Source: JALNZF01 sp964447405 (lineage in GTDB: Bacteria > Nitrospirota > UBA9217). Taken from it: 64,000 nt of DNA. The notes beneath the pieces were generated by a model. The model was not told the origin of the DNA and ran no database searches. It saw only the letters and a program-made list of their open reading frames with translations. The translations under genes and the position numbers were made by a program. Below are positions 44,268 through 52,164 of this stretch, one piece after another (the stretch's first letter is position 1; each line of letters starts with the position of its first letter). The stretch covers positions 813,530-877,529 of the forward strand of contig CAYUSP010000001.1 of the NCBI GenBank assembly GCA_964447405.1. The letters are read 5' to 3'.

Positions 44268-45387
44268 ACGAGACCAGATGGACCGATACCAGGACGCCTT
44301 CCGCTACGCCTTCACAATAGCTGCGGGCAGCTTCACATACCCGCATCAATGCTGATCGTGGATCGGCCGTGTTCGACCTGATGAATTCATAGATCTCTCT
44401 CGACGTGTTAAACAAACGATCCTTCGGCAGCGAAATGCCGAGACCAGTCAGGAACTCTTTCGCATGCTCCGCTTCCAGCGCGCCGTGGCGCACATGGGTC
44501 TGGGGTATGGCCATCGCGATCTTGATCATCTTTGCCCACTGTGCGCAGAGATGTACCTTGTTGAAACCATGGTTTTTCGCGTCGCGCAGCGAGTATTCCG
44601 TGTAATCGCCCATCATGGCATAGGCTTCAACAGGAAGATGGTAACGGTTCTGATGAGCGCGTTCCGAGGTTCGGCCGGTCGATACCACGACCTCGGTCAG
44701 TCCAAGCGCCTTCGCAACATTAAATGACGCCGATATGGTCGCAGTCCAGGCTGCCTCGGACAGCGGTTTTACGATGCCGGTCGTTCCGAGAATAGATATC
44801 CCGCCAAGAATTCCCAGCCGGTGGTTCAGGGTCTTCTTCGCCAGTTCTTCTCCAGCGGGAACGGAAATGGTGACTTCATAGTTTCGAGTTTGGAGTTCGG
44901 AGTTCGGAGTATTTATCACGGACTCCATTACTGCTTCCCGTACTGCATCAATAATCATCCTTCGCGGAATGGGATTGATCGCCGGCTCACCAACAGGTAT
45001 TGCAAGACCGGGTTTCGTCACGACGCCCACACCCTTACCGCCCAGAATTCGTATTTCGGGGTTTGCCATACTCCGAACTCCGAACTCTGAACTCCGAACT
45101 GTTGCTAAGATCTCCGCTCCATTCGTGACATCCGGGTCGTCTCCCGCATCCTTGATCACGGAAACCCTGGCAACAGCCCTTCCCTCTTCAACTCCAAACT
45201 CCGAACTCCAAACTCCGAATTGCACTCTACTCCCATCCGGGAAGGGTATCTCAACGTTGTTGATCTTTTCCGAACTCCGAACTCCCGACTCCGAACCAAG
45301 CAGCAACAATGTTGCTGCTTTCGCCGCTGCAGCTGCACACGCGCCGGTGGTGAAACCTGACCGGAGCTTTTTACTTTTCGATTCCAC
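44236..45387 (-). CDS. cbiD: Cobalt-precorrin-5B C1-methyltransferase
   Basis: A 383-residue enzyme. The N-terminal LRSGFTTGACAAAAAKAA (about 8-25), ISVPAGEELAKKTLNHRLG, LGGISILGTTGIVKPLSE and WAKMIKIAMAIPQTHVRHGA are family hallmarks. Four heptamer tracts are inserted in frame: SESGVRSSEK near 33, QFGVWSSEFGVEEG near 56, TVRSSEFGVRS near 95, and NTPNSELQTRNYE near 160. Without them the length would be close to the usual 350-360. Confidence 0.95.
   Translation of the reverse strand: MESKSKKLRSGFTTGACAAAAAKAATLLLLGSESGVRSSEKINNVEIPFPDGSRVQFGVWSSEFGVEEGRAVARVSVIKDAGDDPDVTNGAEILATVRSSEFGVRSMANPEIRILGGKGVGVVTKPGLAIPVGEPAINPIPRRMIIDAVREAVMESVINTPNSELQTRNYEVTISVPAGEELAKKTLNHRLGILGGISILGTTGIVKPLSEAAWTATISASFNVAKALGLTEVVVSTGRTSERAHQNRYHLPVEAYAMMGDYTEYSLRDAKNHGFNKVHLCAQWAKMIKIAMAIPQTHVRHGALEAEHAKEFLTGLGISLPKDRLFNTSREIYEFIRSNTADPRSALMRVCEAARSYCEGVAEGVLVSVHLVSYEGAIVADCK
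44880..44910. repeat. In-frame heptamer tract in cbiD (a)
   Basis: AGTTTCG, AGTTTGG, AGTTCGG, AGTTCGG on +; the coding strand reads TPNSELQTRN just before the VTISVPAGEE strand. Confidence 0.8.
45070..45100. repeat. In-frame heptamer tract in cbiD (b)
   Basis: ACTCCGA repeated with one change (ACTCTGA); the coding strand reads SSEFGVRSM before NPEIRILGG. Confidence 0.8.
45190..45221. repeat. In-frame heptamer tract in cbiD (c)
   Basis: ACTCCAA/ACTCCGA units alternate; the coding strand reads FGVWSSEFGVE. Confidence 0.8.
45270..45297. repeat. In-frame heptamer tract in cbiD (d)
   Basis: CCGAACT, CCGAACT, CCCGACT, CCGAACC; the coding strand reads GSESGVRSSEK. Confidence 0.8.
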
Positions 45388-45889
45388 GCCGCGCCTGCAC
45401 TCCCTTTTTTTGGTAATGTCTGATATCGCGCATCTCCGTTACCAGGTCGGCATGATCCATGACCTGCTTATCCGCGTAGCGGCCGGTGATCACTAGCTCC
45501 ACACCCTTTGGCTTGATGGCCATGAGGTCCAGCAGCTCCTGCACGCTGATCAAACCGTAATGCACAGCTACATTGGCCTCGTCAAGAATCACCACTTCGT
45601 ACTCCTTGGAGAGCAGGGCGTCCCTGACTTCAGCGTATCCCTCCTGTGCAGCCTTTATGTCAGCCGCGGAAGGTGTTTTCCCCATCAGAAAGCCCCTGCC
45701 GTATTGCCTGATAACGATACGGTCGCTGAGCTCTTCCAGCAGGATATGTTCGCTGCACTTTCGCTTTTTGATGAACTGAGCTATGAATATTTTGAATCCC
45801 GCTCCCGCAGCCCGGACTGCAAGACCCAGTGCAGCAGTGGTCTTGCCCTTTCCATTGCCCGTGTAGACCTGTATGTATCCTCTACGCAT
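45371..45889 (-). CDS. cobO: Cob(I)yrinic acid a,c-diamide adenosyltransferase
   Basis: A 172-residue CobA/CobO/BtuR-type enzyme adding the adenosyl ligand from ATP. The modified P-loop YTGNGKGKTTAALGLAVRA (residues 9-27), the VVILDEANVAVHYG motif (about 97-110) and ELVITGRYAD near 130 define the family. It overlaps cbiD by 17 bases and cbiO by eight. Confidence 0.95.
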   Translation of the reverse strand: MRRGYIQVYTGNGKGKTTAALGLAVRAAGAGFKIFIAQFIKKRKCSEHILLEELSDRIVIRQYGRGFLMGKTPSAADIKAAQEGYAEVRDALLSKEYEVVILDEANVAVHYGLISVQELLDLMAIKPKGVELVITGRYADKQVMDHADLVTEMRDIRHYQKKGVQARRGIEK

Positions 45890-46733
45890 GGATATCCTTC
45901 ATGGTTTTGATGATCTCCCGCCGGGCCTCGCCTATGGTGAGGGGAATCTTATCAAAAGGCAAGCCGTCCTCGCGTTTCAACCGGTAGATCAGCTCGGCGA
46001 TATGGGGGAGCCTCAGTTTCACCTGCGCCATGTCATCAGGCGCGGTAAACACCTCGGCTGGCGGGCCTCCCCGCACGATCTTGCCTTTGCTCAGGATATA
46101 CAGGCGGTCCAGGAACAGCGGCACCAGATCCACGCTGTGCGTCGCCATTACGATGGTCACGCCCTGCTCCCTGTTCAACCGGGTCAGAAGATGCATCATC
46201 TTGTATTCGCCCATAGGGTCAAGGCCGGCTGTCGGTTCATCGAGCAGCAGGATCTCATGCCCCATGGCCAGAAGCCCGGCAATGCAGATCCGCTTCTTCT
46301 GTCCAAAGCTCAGATGATGGATGGACTTGCGCGCGAGCCCATCCATTTCCACAGCCTGAAGGGCATTATTCACGCGCCGGGCAACCTCGTCTTCCTTGAA
46401 TCCCATATTCAGCGGCCCGAACGCTATGTCTTCAAATACCGTAGGCGCGAAAAGCTGCTCGTCCGGATTCTGGAAAACCAGCCCGACCTTTGCATAAATT
46501 TCCTTGGGGGACAGTTTTTTGATGTCCTTCCCGTCGAGCAGGACCATTCCCAGGTATCCCCGCACCAATCCGTCCATTACTTTTAATAAGGTCGTTTTAC
46601 CCGAGCCATTCGACCCGAGTATGCCGATAAACTCGCCATGGTGCGTCTCAAGCGAAATATCATGGAGCGCAATGGTCCCGTCCGCATAGGCAAAGGAATC
46701 CACCGTGATTGCCAGCCTTACACGATCTTCCAT
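45882..46733 (-). CDS. cbiO: Cobalt ECF transporter ATPase
   Basis: A 283-residue ATPase of the cobalt importer. Walker A GSNGSGKTTLL lies near 39-49, the Q-loop in VFQNPDEQLFAPTVFEDIAF (about 86-105), the signature LSFGQKKRICIAGLL and Walker B EILLLDEPTAGLDP. It overlaps cbiQ by 16 bases and pairs with CbiQ and CbiM. Confidence 0.96.
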   Translation of the reverse strand: MEDRVRLAITVDSFAYADGTIALHDISLETHHGEFIGILGSNGSGKTTLLKVMDGLVRGYLGMVLLDGKDIKKLSPKEIYAKVGLVFQNPDEQLFAPTVFEDIAFGPLNMGFKEDEVARRVNNALQAVEMDGLARKSIHHLSFGQKKRICIAGLLAMGHEILLLDEPTAGLDPMGEYKMMHLLTRLNREQGVTIVMATHSVDLVPLFLDRLYILSKGKIVRGGPPAEVFTAPDDMAQVKLRLPHIAELIYRLKREDGLPFDKIPLTIGEARREIIKTMKDIHA

Positions 46734-47473
46734 ACCGCCCCCGTGACGAATAGGATGAGAGCGGAGAACATGACTTCCGACACTTTGAACGATTTGTGCA
46801 TGAGCATTGGCACGCTGCCGTCGTATCCCCGCTGAACCATGGCAACGGTGGTGCTCTGACTGTTGTCAAAAGCCCTGATGGTAAGAGATCCTGCAAGGGT
46901 GCCGAATGAGCTAAGACCGCGCCTGACACTGGAATAGCCCAGGCGGTTCTTCTGAGCTTGATAGATAACCTGCGCGTCTTCAAACAGCACGAAGATAGAA
47001 CGGTACGCAAACATCAGTATTTCGATGAAACCTTTCGGGACCCGGAACCAGGACAAACCCGCCAGAATCTCGCTGAATGGCGTGGCGAATACTAGCAAGG
47101 CGACAAGCGACACCGCGCCGAGGATCCTGCCTGCTATCTGAAGCCCATGAAGCAATCCGTCTTTGTAGCCAATGACGGTTAATCCCATGATCTCCGTTGA
47201 AAACAGCGCTTCTTTTCCATGAAAAAAGATTGTCAACAACAGCACGATAGCGGCAATGAACATCGGCTCTGAAAACCGCAAAACCAGAGTACGCAGGGTA
47301 ATACCAAGCCTGATGCTCTGAAAAAGGCATACCAGCGCTACAAAAAGAGGAAAAATCACTCCTTCACAAGTCAATATCATCATCAAGACAACAAGAGCGA
47401 CCACGATCTTGACTCGCGCATCAACTCTTGTGAGGGCTGTTCCCTGTCTTGAATATTCAATAACACTATGCAT
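46718..47473 (-). CDS. cbiQ: Cobalt ECF transporter transmembrane protein
   Basis: A 251-residue T component with about five membrane helices. The family coupling motifs are RVDARVKIVVAL near 16-27 and the AQKNRLGYSSVRRGL segment near 168-182 that docks on CbiO. It is the second gene after the small CbiN-like protein. Confidence 0.92.
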   Translation of the reverse strand: MHSVIEYSRQGTALTRVDARVKIVVALVVLMMILTCEGVIFPLFVALVCLFQSIRLGITLRTLVLRFSEPMFIAAIVLLLTIFFHGKEALFSTEIMGLTVIGYKDGLLHGLQIAGRILGAVSLVALLVFATPFSEILAGLSWFRVPKGFIEILMFAYRSIFVLFEDAQVIYQAQKNRLGYSSVRRGLSSFGTLAGSLTIRAFDNSQSTTVAMVQRGYDGSVPMLMHKSFKVSEVMFSALILFVTGAVWKIV

Positions 47474-47493
47474 ACGATATTCCTAATTATACG

Positions 47494-47826
47494 TCAGCCA
47501 GCGGTTTTAGTCTTAGGTGAAGAGGTCGGCGCTTTTTCAACCATAAGGGCACGCCAGTAATATCCCGCAGCAAATCCGCCGATTACCCCGGCAATAAGAA
47601 ATACAAAGAGAAGCAGGTCTCCCTGATCCGTATTGATGAGCGGCTGCCTTGCCTCCCTGCCGTGTTCATTGGCTACTTTTTCCATAACCGCCTTATCAAC
47701 ACCCGGCCATTTTTCAGAGGCAAACGAAATTGCAGCATGCAGCATGTAGCATGTAGCAAGGAAAAGAATAATGCCTCGTTTCAATGTACATCCTTGACCC
47801 CTGCCCCTTGACCCCTGCCCCTTCAC
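47494..47826 (-). CDS. Small CbiN-like membrane protein of the cobalt importer
   Basis: A protein of up to 110 residues with a signal/anchor (about 16-36), a short exported loop (EKWPGVDKAVMEKVANEHG) and a C-terminal helix LLLFVFLIAGVIGGFAAGYY (about 71-90). It takes the CbiN slot between cbiM and cbiQ; similar proteins occur next to CbiM in Geobacter-like bacteria. GTG 47826 overlaps the cbiM stop (GTGA). TTG 47784 is an alternative that avoids a GGGTCAA/GGGGCAG tract. A second tract (TACATGC type) lies inside the signal peptide, coding LATCYMLHAA. Confidence 0.75.
   Translation of the reverse strand: MKGQGSRGRGQGCTLKRGIILFLATCYMLHAAISFASEKWPGVDKAVMEKVANEHGREARQPLINTDQGDLLLFVFLIAGVIGGFAAGYYWRALMVEKAPTSSPKTKTAG
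47732..47761. repeat. In-frame heptamer tract in the CbiN-like signal peptide
   Basis: GCAGCAT, GCAGCAT, GTAGCAT, GTAGCAA on +. The coding strand (TACATGC units) reads LATCYMLHAA. The opposite strand would give TAG stops. Confidence 0.8.
47792..47826. repeat. Heptamer tract at the cbiM/CbiN-like junction
   Basis: CTTGACC and CCTGCCC alternate (14-base super-period) up to the cbiM stop codon. If GTG 47826 is used, it codes KGQGSRGRGQG. Confidence 0.8.
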
Positions 47827-48587
47827 AGTATCGCCTCCTCGGCCTTGATGACTCTCATCTTGACAAGCAAATCCGGCCTCTTTTTGTACAGAAGAACGAC
47901 CATTCCCGCGGTCATTGCGCCTTCAAGGATGCCCAGCGGCAGCTGCGTCGGAACAAAGGCAATGAGAATCTTCCCGAACAGGGGCAGAAATGGGGCCTCA
48001 CCCCGGATGCCCGTTGCAAGCTCCGCCGCGGTTGCCAGATAGGTTGCCCAATCCGCCATGAGCCCTGCGGCAAACGCGGAGACCGCCAGGCTGAACTTGA
48101 GAAAACGCAGCGAGCGAAATGTCACATATCCTGCCACGGACCCCGTGATGCCCATGGCAACAATGTTCGCGCCGAGCGTGCTTAAGCCGCCATGCGACAT
48201 AAACAGCGCCTGAAGCAGCAGTGCGGCGGCGGCGACAAGCACGCTGACAAAGGGCCCGAGCAGAATGGCTGAAATGCCGGTGCCTGCCGGGTGCGAGCAA
48301 GTGCCTGCCGTGGGAATGGGTATGGGCATACAGGAGATGATAAAAACCACTGCTGCCATCAATCCAACCAGGGGTTTGAACGACAAATCGTCAGCTGCGA
48401 GCTTTCTGAGTTGTATCAGACCAAAACCGACAAACGGCGCAGCAACAATATACCACACCACAGCCCAGGACAAGGGCAAGATACCCTCGGAAATGTGCAT
48501 GGCAAAGGCATTAGAAGATGTGAGCAGTGAAAAGAGCAACGTGAGCATTGAAATGCTCAGTACTTTACGCAGGTAGGTATTACTCAT
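47823..48587 (-). CDS. cbiM: Cobalt ECF transporter substrate-binding protein
   Basis: A 254-residue S component. After a leading hydrophobic segment the mature N-terminus AMHISEGILPLSWAVVWY (about 27-44) carries the Met-His of the CbiM metal site. The GLMAAVVFIISCMPIPIPTAGTCSHPAGTG block (split, about 87-117) is diagnostic. A longer frame to 48728 is open but runs through the palindromic repeat at 48600-48675, so I start at ATG 48587. Confidence 0.94.
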   Translation of the reverse strand: MSNTYLRKVLSISMLTLLFSLLTSSNAFAMHISEGILPLSWAVVWYIVAAPFVGFGLIQLRKLAADDLSFKPLVGLMAAVVFIISCMPIPIPTAGTCSHPAGTGISAILLGPFVSVLVAAAALLLQALFMSHGGLSTLGANIVAMGITGSVAGYVTFRSLRFLKFSLAVSAFAAGLMADWATYLATAAELATGIRGEAPFLPLFGKILIAFVPTQLPLGILEGAMTAGMVVLLYKKRPDLLVKMRVIKAEEAIL

Positions 48588-48599
48588 ACCATTGGGAAC

Positions 48600-48675
48600 G
48601 TCATTCCTGCGAAAGCAGGAATCCAGGATTTCGAGGGAATGTTTACTTGATTCCGGATCAAGCCTGGAATGACCG
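48600..48675. repeat. Palindromic intergenic repeat (TCATTCCTGCGAAAGCAGGAATCC type)
   Basis: The left end (GTCATTCCTGC, an inner hairpin CCTGCGAAAGCAGG, then AATCC) and right end (GATTCCGGATC, then TGGAATGAC) are inverted. This widespread bacterial repeat is open in the cbiM frame and would code GHSRLDPESSKHSLEILD if translated. It fills the gap between cbiXC and cbiM. Confidence 0.8.
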
Positions 48676-48724
48676 CATATAACCTTGCTGATAACCATAT
48701 CCATATAACGATTTTGCCGCATTT

Positions 48725-49738
48725 TCAATAATAATTCCCTGCAATCTTGAGCAGCGCATTCACGATCGCCACCGCAACGGGCGTACCGCCTTTCCGACCG
48801 AGCGCGGTGATAAAGGGGAACTGCTGCTCAGCTAGTAGCGCTTTTGACTCCACAGCCTTCACGAATCCAACGGGTACTCCTACAACGAGTAGTTCGGAGC
48901 TGCGAGTTCTGAGTTCGGTATTTTTCAGGAGATCAACGGTCTTAAGAAGAGCTGTTGGCGCGTTGCCAATGGCAATGATTCCGATATTGTTGTTCTCACG
49001 CAAAGCCTTCTCTATTCCCATTTCCGTCCTGGTTTTCGTTTCCGTTCCTTGGCCGCCGGTCCCTGGTTCCTGCTCCAGACTGATACCACAGACGACCTTT
49101 CCTCCCCAGGGGGAAAGCCATTTTTTATTGATCCCCGTTCGCACCATTTCAACGTCGGTAAGGATATCCTTGCCTGCCTTGATCGCGGCAAGGCCCGCAT
49201 CTACGGCTTGCAAATGGAACTTCAGCGTATCCTTAAAATCGAAATCAGCCGTGGCGTGAATGACTCGCTGCACTATGGGCAGCCTGTCAATAGGGACACT
49301 GCTCAGGCCAGCCTCTGCTGAAAGTATTTCGAAGCTTCTCTTTTCGATGGCAGCAGGAGCAAGCGGTTCTGCGGCACTGATCCGTTCCAATACGACATGT
49401 GCCAGCTTTTCATGGATACCCAGCGGTTCCGTATAGATGAAATTTACGCCCGGATAGAGCAGACGCGCCTCCTCGATCATCCCGGGGATGTCCTTGGTCA
49501 CATGCATGCCCGCGCTCAGGAAAAAGGGATGGAGTATGACTTTCTTCGCCCCCTGCGCCACGCTTTTTTTTATCGTGTCCATAATGCCCGGCTCAGCGAA
49601 CTGAAGATAGGCAACTTTTACGCAATCTTCCGTGCAACCGGCATGCATCATTCCATGCAGCATTCCGGCAACACGCTCTAGGTTGTTTGCGTCCTTTTTC
49701 GGGCTACCGTGTCCGAGCAGCAGAATGCTTTCCTTCAT
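48725..49738 (-). CDS. cbiXC: CbiX-CbiC fusion: sirohydrochlorin cobaltochelatase / precorrin-8X methylmutase
   Basis: A 337-residue bifunctional protein. Residues about 1-120 are CbiX-short, with ILLLGHGSPKKDANN at the start and HPFFLSAGMHVTKDIP carrying the metal-binding His. Residues about 130-337 are CbiC: IEKRSFEILSAEAGL, VIHATADFDF, DVEMVRTGINKKWL, GIIAIGNAPTALL and VVGVPVGFVKAVESK. It covers the first (cobalt insertion) and a late (methyl migration) step. Heptamer tracts code TGGQGTETKTRTE and NTELRTRSSELL in the CbiC half. It overlaps cbiA by 35 bases. Confidence 0.94.
   Translation of the reverse strand: MKESILLLGHGSPKKDANNLERVAGMLHGMMHAGCTEDCVKVAYLQFAEPGIMDTIKKSVAQGAKKVILHPFFLSAGMHVTKDIPGMIEEARLLYPGVNFIYTEPLGIHEKLAHVVLERISAAEPLAPAAIEKRSFEILSAEAGLSSVPIDRLPIVQRVIHATADFDFKDTLKFHLQAVDAGLAAIKAGKDILTDVEMVRTGINKKWLSPWGGKVVCGISLEQEPGTGGQGTETKTRTEMGIEKALRENNNIGIIAIGNAPTALLKTVDLLKNTELRTRSSELLVVGVPVGFVKAVESKALLAEQQFPFITALGRKGGTPVAVAIVNALLKIAGNYY
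48891..48918. repeat. In-frame heptamer tract in cbiXC
   Basis: AGTTCGG, AGCTGCG, AGTTCTG, AGTTCGG; the coding strand reads NTELRTRSSEL, directly before the conserved VVGVPVGFV strand. A more degenerate 7-bp-period tract at about 49021-49080 codes GTGGQGTETKTRTE. Confidence 0.75.
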
Positions 49739-51134
49739 GAATTACACTCTCCTTTACAAAAGCGGCAAACCGTTCCGCAATGCGCGGATTGCTGCCGAAA
49801 TGAACATGCACATAACTCGCGAGGGTGTTTTTATACTGCAATCCCTCAGTGAACTGATTATGGCCCGAAGCGTCAGTTACTGTATAGATGTTCCCCGGAC
49901 CCCTGCCCTCAACTATCTCCGAATAATGAAACTCATGCCCGCGGACGGTCTCTCCCTTGTTCCCCAGAATGCAGTCCTGGATCAGCGTGATCTCCCGGTA
50001 ACCGAGGCGCGGCTTCTTCATCATCCTCGTCTCGAAAGGAAACACCCCAACCATGGGGACAAACCCGTTGTCAAAGTCATGGATGCCCTTCGAAAGGTAC
50101 ATGAGTCCGCCGCATTCGGCATAGATCGGTTTCCCGGCATCAGCCCAGAATCGCAAAGACGCGAGCATGGCGGTATTGCCTGACAGCGCCTTCGCATGGA
50201 TCTCAGGATATCCGCCGCCGATATAAATAACGTCCGCATTCTGGGGGAGTGCCTGATCAACAAGCGGGCTGAATCGGATGATTTCCACTCCCGCATCGCG
50301 CAGCAGATCAAGGTTGTCCTCGTAATAAAAGCTGAACGCTTTGTCAAAAGCCATTGCAATGCGGAATAGATGGTTATTCTTCGGGCTCTTCTTGCCTTCG
50401 TGATTATGGTCTTTCCCAATCGGCAATTCAGCCTTCTTGATGATTTCATCGATGTTTAATCGACTGACAACAGTGTCTGCAAGCTTTTCGATCTTGGCGC
50501 AGCCAAGGGGGCTTTCCTCTGCCGTTGTCAGCCCGAGATGCCTGTGCGGAATCTCGAAATCCATATCCCTCGGGATATACCCGAGTACCGGGACATCACG
50601 AATGCCTTGTTTCAGGCGTGCAAAATGATTTTCAGATGCTACCCGGTTGAAGACCACGCCAGCGAGTAAAAGTTGGGAGTTGGGAGTTGGGAGTTCGTAG
50701 TGGGTGGTTTTTGATCCTGACTCCGAACTCTGAACTCCGAACTCGGCAAAGCCGCGGACTATCGCTCCGGCGCTCTCTGCCATGCCGTAGGCATCGACCA
50801 CCAGGACAACCGGTACGTTCAGGTGACGCGCCAGGCTTGCCGTGCTCCGCTCGCCGTCATACAGCCCCATGACCCCTTCTATCACGGCGAAATCGACGTC
50901 GGATGCATGTTTTCTGAAACACCGGTTTACATACTCCTGACCGCACATCCACAGATCAAGATTGCGTGACGCCCTGCCAGCGGCAATTCGATGCAGGCCC
51001 GCATCAATGAAGTCCGGTCCGGCTTTGAACGGCTGGACCGAGAAACCTTTCTTTCTCAGGGCAGCCATGATGCCGAGCGCTACGGTCGTCTTTCCTGATC
51101 CGCTGTGTGTACCAGCGATTACTATGCCGCGCAT
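49704..51134 (-). CDS. cbiA: Cobyrinic acid a,c-diamide synthase
   Basis: A 476-residue glutamine amidotransferase (DTBS-like N-half plus GATase). P-loop GTHSGSGKTTVALGIMAAL (residues 8-26), DLWMCGQEY, EGVMGLYDGE, then GATase motifs YIGGGYPEIHAKAL, AECGGLMYLSKGI (nucleophile Cys) and GHEFHYSE. It amidates the a and c side chains. A long heptamer tract (50670-50745) adds about 25 residues (QSSESGSKTTHYELPTPNSQ) in the N-half. Confidence 0.95.
   Translation of the reverse strand: MRGIVIAGTHSGSGKTTVALGIMAALRKKGFSVQPFKAGPDFIDAGLHRIAAGRASRNLDLWMCGQEYVNRCFRKHASDVDFAVIEGVMGLYDGERSTASLARHLNVPVVLVVDAYGMAESAGAIVRGFAEFGVQSSESGSKTTHYELPTPNSQLLLAGVVFNRVASENHFARLKQGIRDVPVLGYIPRDMDFEIPHRHLGLTTAEESPLGCAKIEKLADTVVSRLNIDEIIKKAELPIGKDHNHEGKKSPKNNHLFRIAMAFDKAFSFYYEDNLDLLRDAGVEIIRFSPLVDQALPQNADVIYIGGGYPEIHAKALSGNTAMLASLRFWADAGKPIYAECGGLMYLSKGIHDFDNGFVPMVGVFPFETRMMKKPRLGYREITLIQDCILGNKGETVRGHEFHYSEIVEGRGPGNIYTVTDASGHNQFTEGLQYKNTLASYVHVHFGSNPRIAERFAAFVKESVIHEGKHSAARTR
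50670..50745. repeat. Long in-frame heptamer tract in cbiA
   Basis: AGTTGGG repeated three times, AGTTCGT, a looser middle, then CTCCGAA/CTCTGAA units. The coding strand reads FGVQSSESGS, then YELPTPNSQLL, before VVFNRVAS. Two heptamer types stand side by side. Confidence 0.8.
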
Positions 51135-51159
51135 TGCGTTCTCATTCTCCTGTTGTCTG

Positions 51160-52164
51160 TCATAGCATGCTCCTCAATGCCGTAATGACCGAGGCAATAC
51201 CTGCTGCAACGCATGATGCTATTGCGGTAAGCGTGAGTGCCGTCTGCGATGCCGCGACGAAATCCACCTCGCCCTCGTCTCCGATAAACGGCTTGTTGCT
51301 TAAAACGCCGCCATAGGTGGACGGACCTCCGAGCCTTATGCTGAGCGCCCCAGCCATTGCCGCTTCAGGCACACCGCTGTTCGGACTCGGATGCTTCCTG
51401 CCGTCCCTGACCATCACGGAATAAGCGCGTCGCGCTGCAGCCAAAGCCTTCCCGGCATCCCTGACCAGTGTCAGCAAGTACACTGACACGACAATGATCA
51501 ATCCTGACAATCGGGCGGGAATGAAATTCGCAGCATCATCCAGTTTGGCCGCTGCCCAACCAAAATTGCGGTACCGATCATTGTTATAACCCACCATGGA
51601 GTCCAGCGTGTTTATGCCTTTATATGCCATCGCAAGAGGAAGACCGCCGATAGCCAGATACAGGAGCGGCGCAACCACTCCGTCGGAAAGATTCTCAGCA
51701 AGCGTCTCGATGGCCGCTTTTAGTACACCATGATGAGACAGTTCCTTCGTGTCCCTTCCTACGATCATGCTGACATGACGTCGGCCTGACTCGAGATCGT
51801 TGCCCTTGATCGCGGTGATCACCAGCTTTGCCGAGCTCATGAGTTCGCGTGACGCGATGGTGGTTGCAATAAGATAAATGAACACAGCGCCGCCGAATAT
51901 CGCGGCGATCCGGCCCGTGCTGTCGTTCATCAGTGCTGCGACGAATCCGCTCAGGAAATACGCTGGCGCCACAATACTGATGACCAGCAGAACTCCCGCG
52001 AAACGTTCACCGGAAGGCGACAAAAAGAACCGCCTGAGCATCTGCTCCATGGCACTGATGGCCGTACCGATCAATCTGACCGGATGTGGAAGCCATCGGG
52101 GATCGCCGATCAGCATATCAAGGGCAAACGCCAGAAGCACCTGAACAGCCGTCACCTCGCTCAT
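51160..52164 (-). CDS. cbiB: Adenosylcobinamide-phosphate synthase
   Basis: A 334-residue inner-membrane enzyme attaching the aminopropanol (phosphate) linker. Family motifs: LAFALDMLIGDPRWLPHPVR near 10-29, IVGRDTKELSHHGVLKAAIE (about 132-151), ETLAENLSDGVVAPLLYLA, and LDSMVGYNNDRYRNFGWAAA (about 186-205). Several hydrophobic helices. It overlaps cbiP by four bases. Confidence 0.95.
   Translation of the reverse strand: MSEVTAVQVLLAFALDMLIGDPRWLPHPVRLIGTAISAMEQMLRRFFLSPSGERFAGVLLVISIVAPAYFLSGFVAALMNDSTGRIAAIFGGAVFIYLIATTIASRELMSSAKLVITAIKGNDLESGRRHVSMIVGRDTKELSHHGVLKAAIETLAENLSDGVVAPLLYLAIGGLPLAMAYKGINTLDSMVGYNNDRYRNFGWAAAKLDDAANFIPARLSGLIIVVSVYLLTLVRDAGKALAAARRAYSVMVRDGRKHPSPNSGVPEAAMAGALSIRLGGPSTYGGVLSNKPFIGDEGEVDFVAASQTALTLTAIASCVAAGIASVITALRSML

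Noticed and set aside
44880..45297. Repeated short units in cbiD as a possible CRISPR array
   Set aside because: Units are seven bases, without spacers, and lie within a conserved coding frame.
48725..49738. Reading cbiXC as two adjacent genes
   Set aside because: The frame is continuous and both domain motif sets are intact in one protein.
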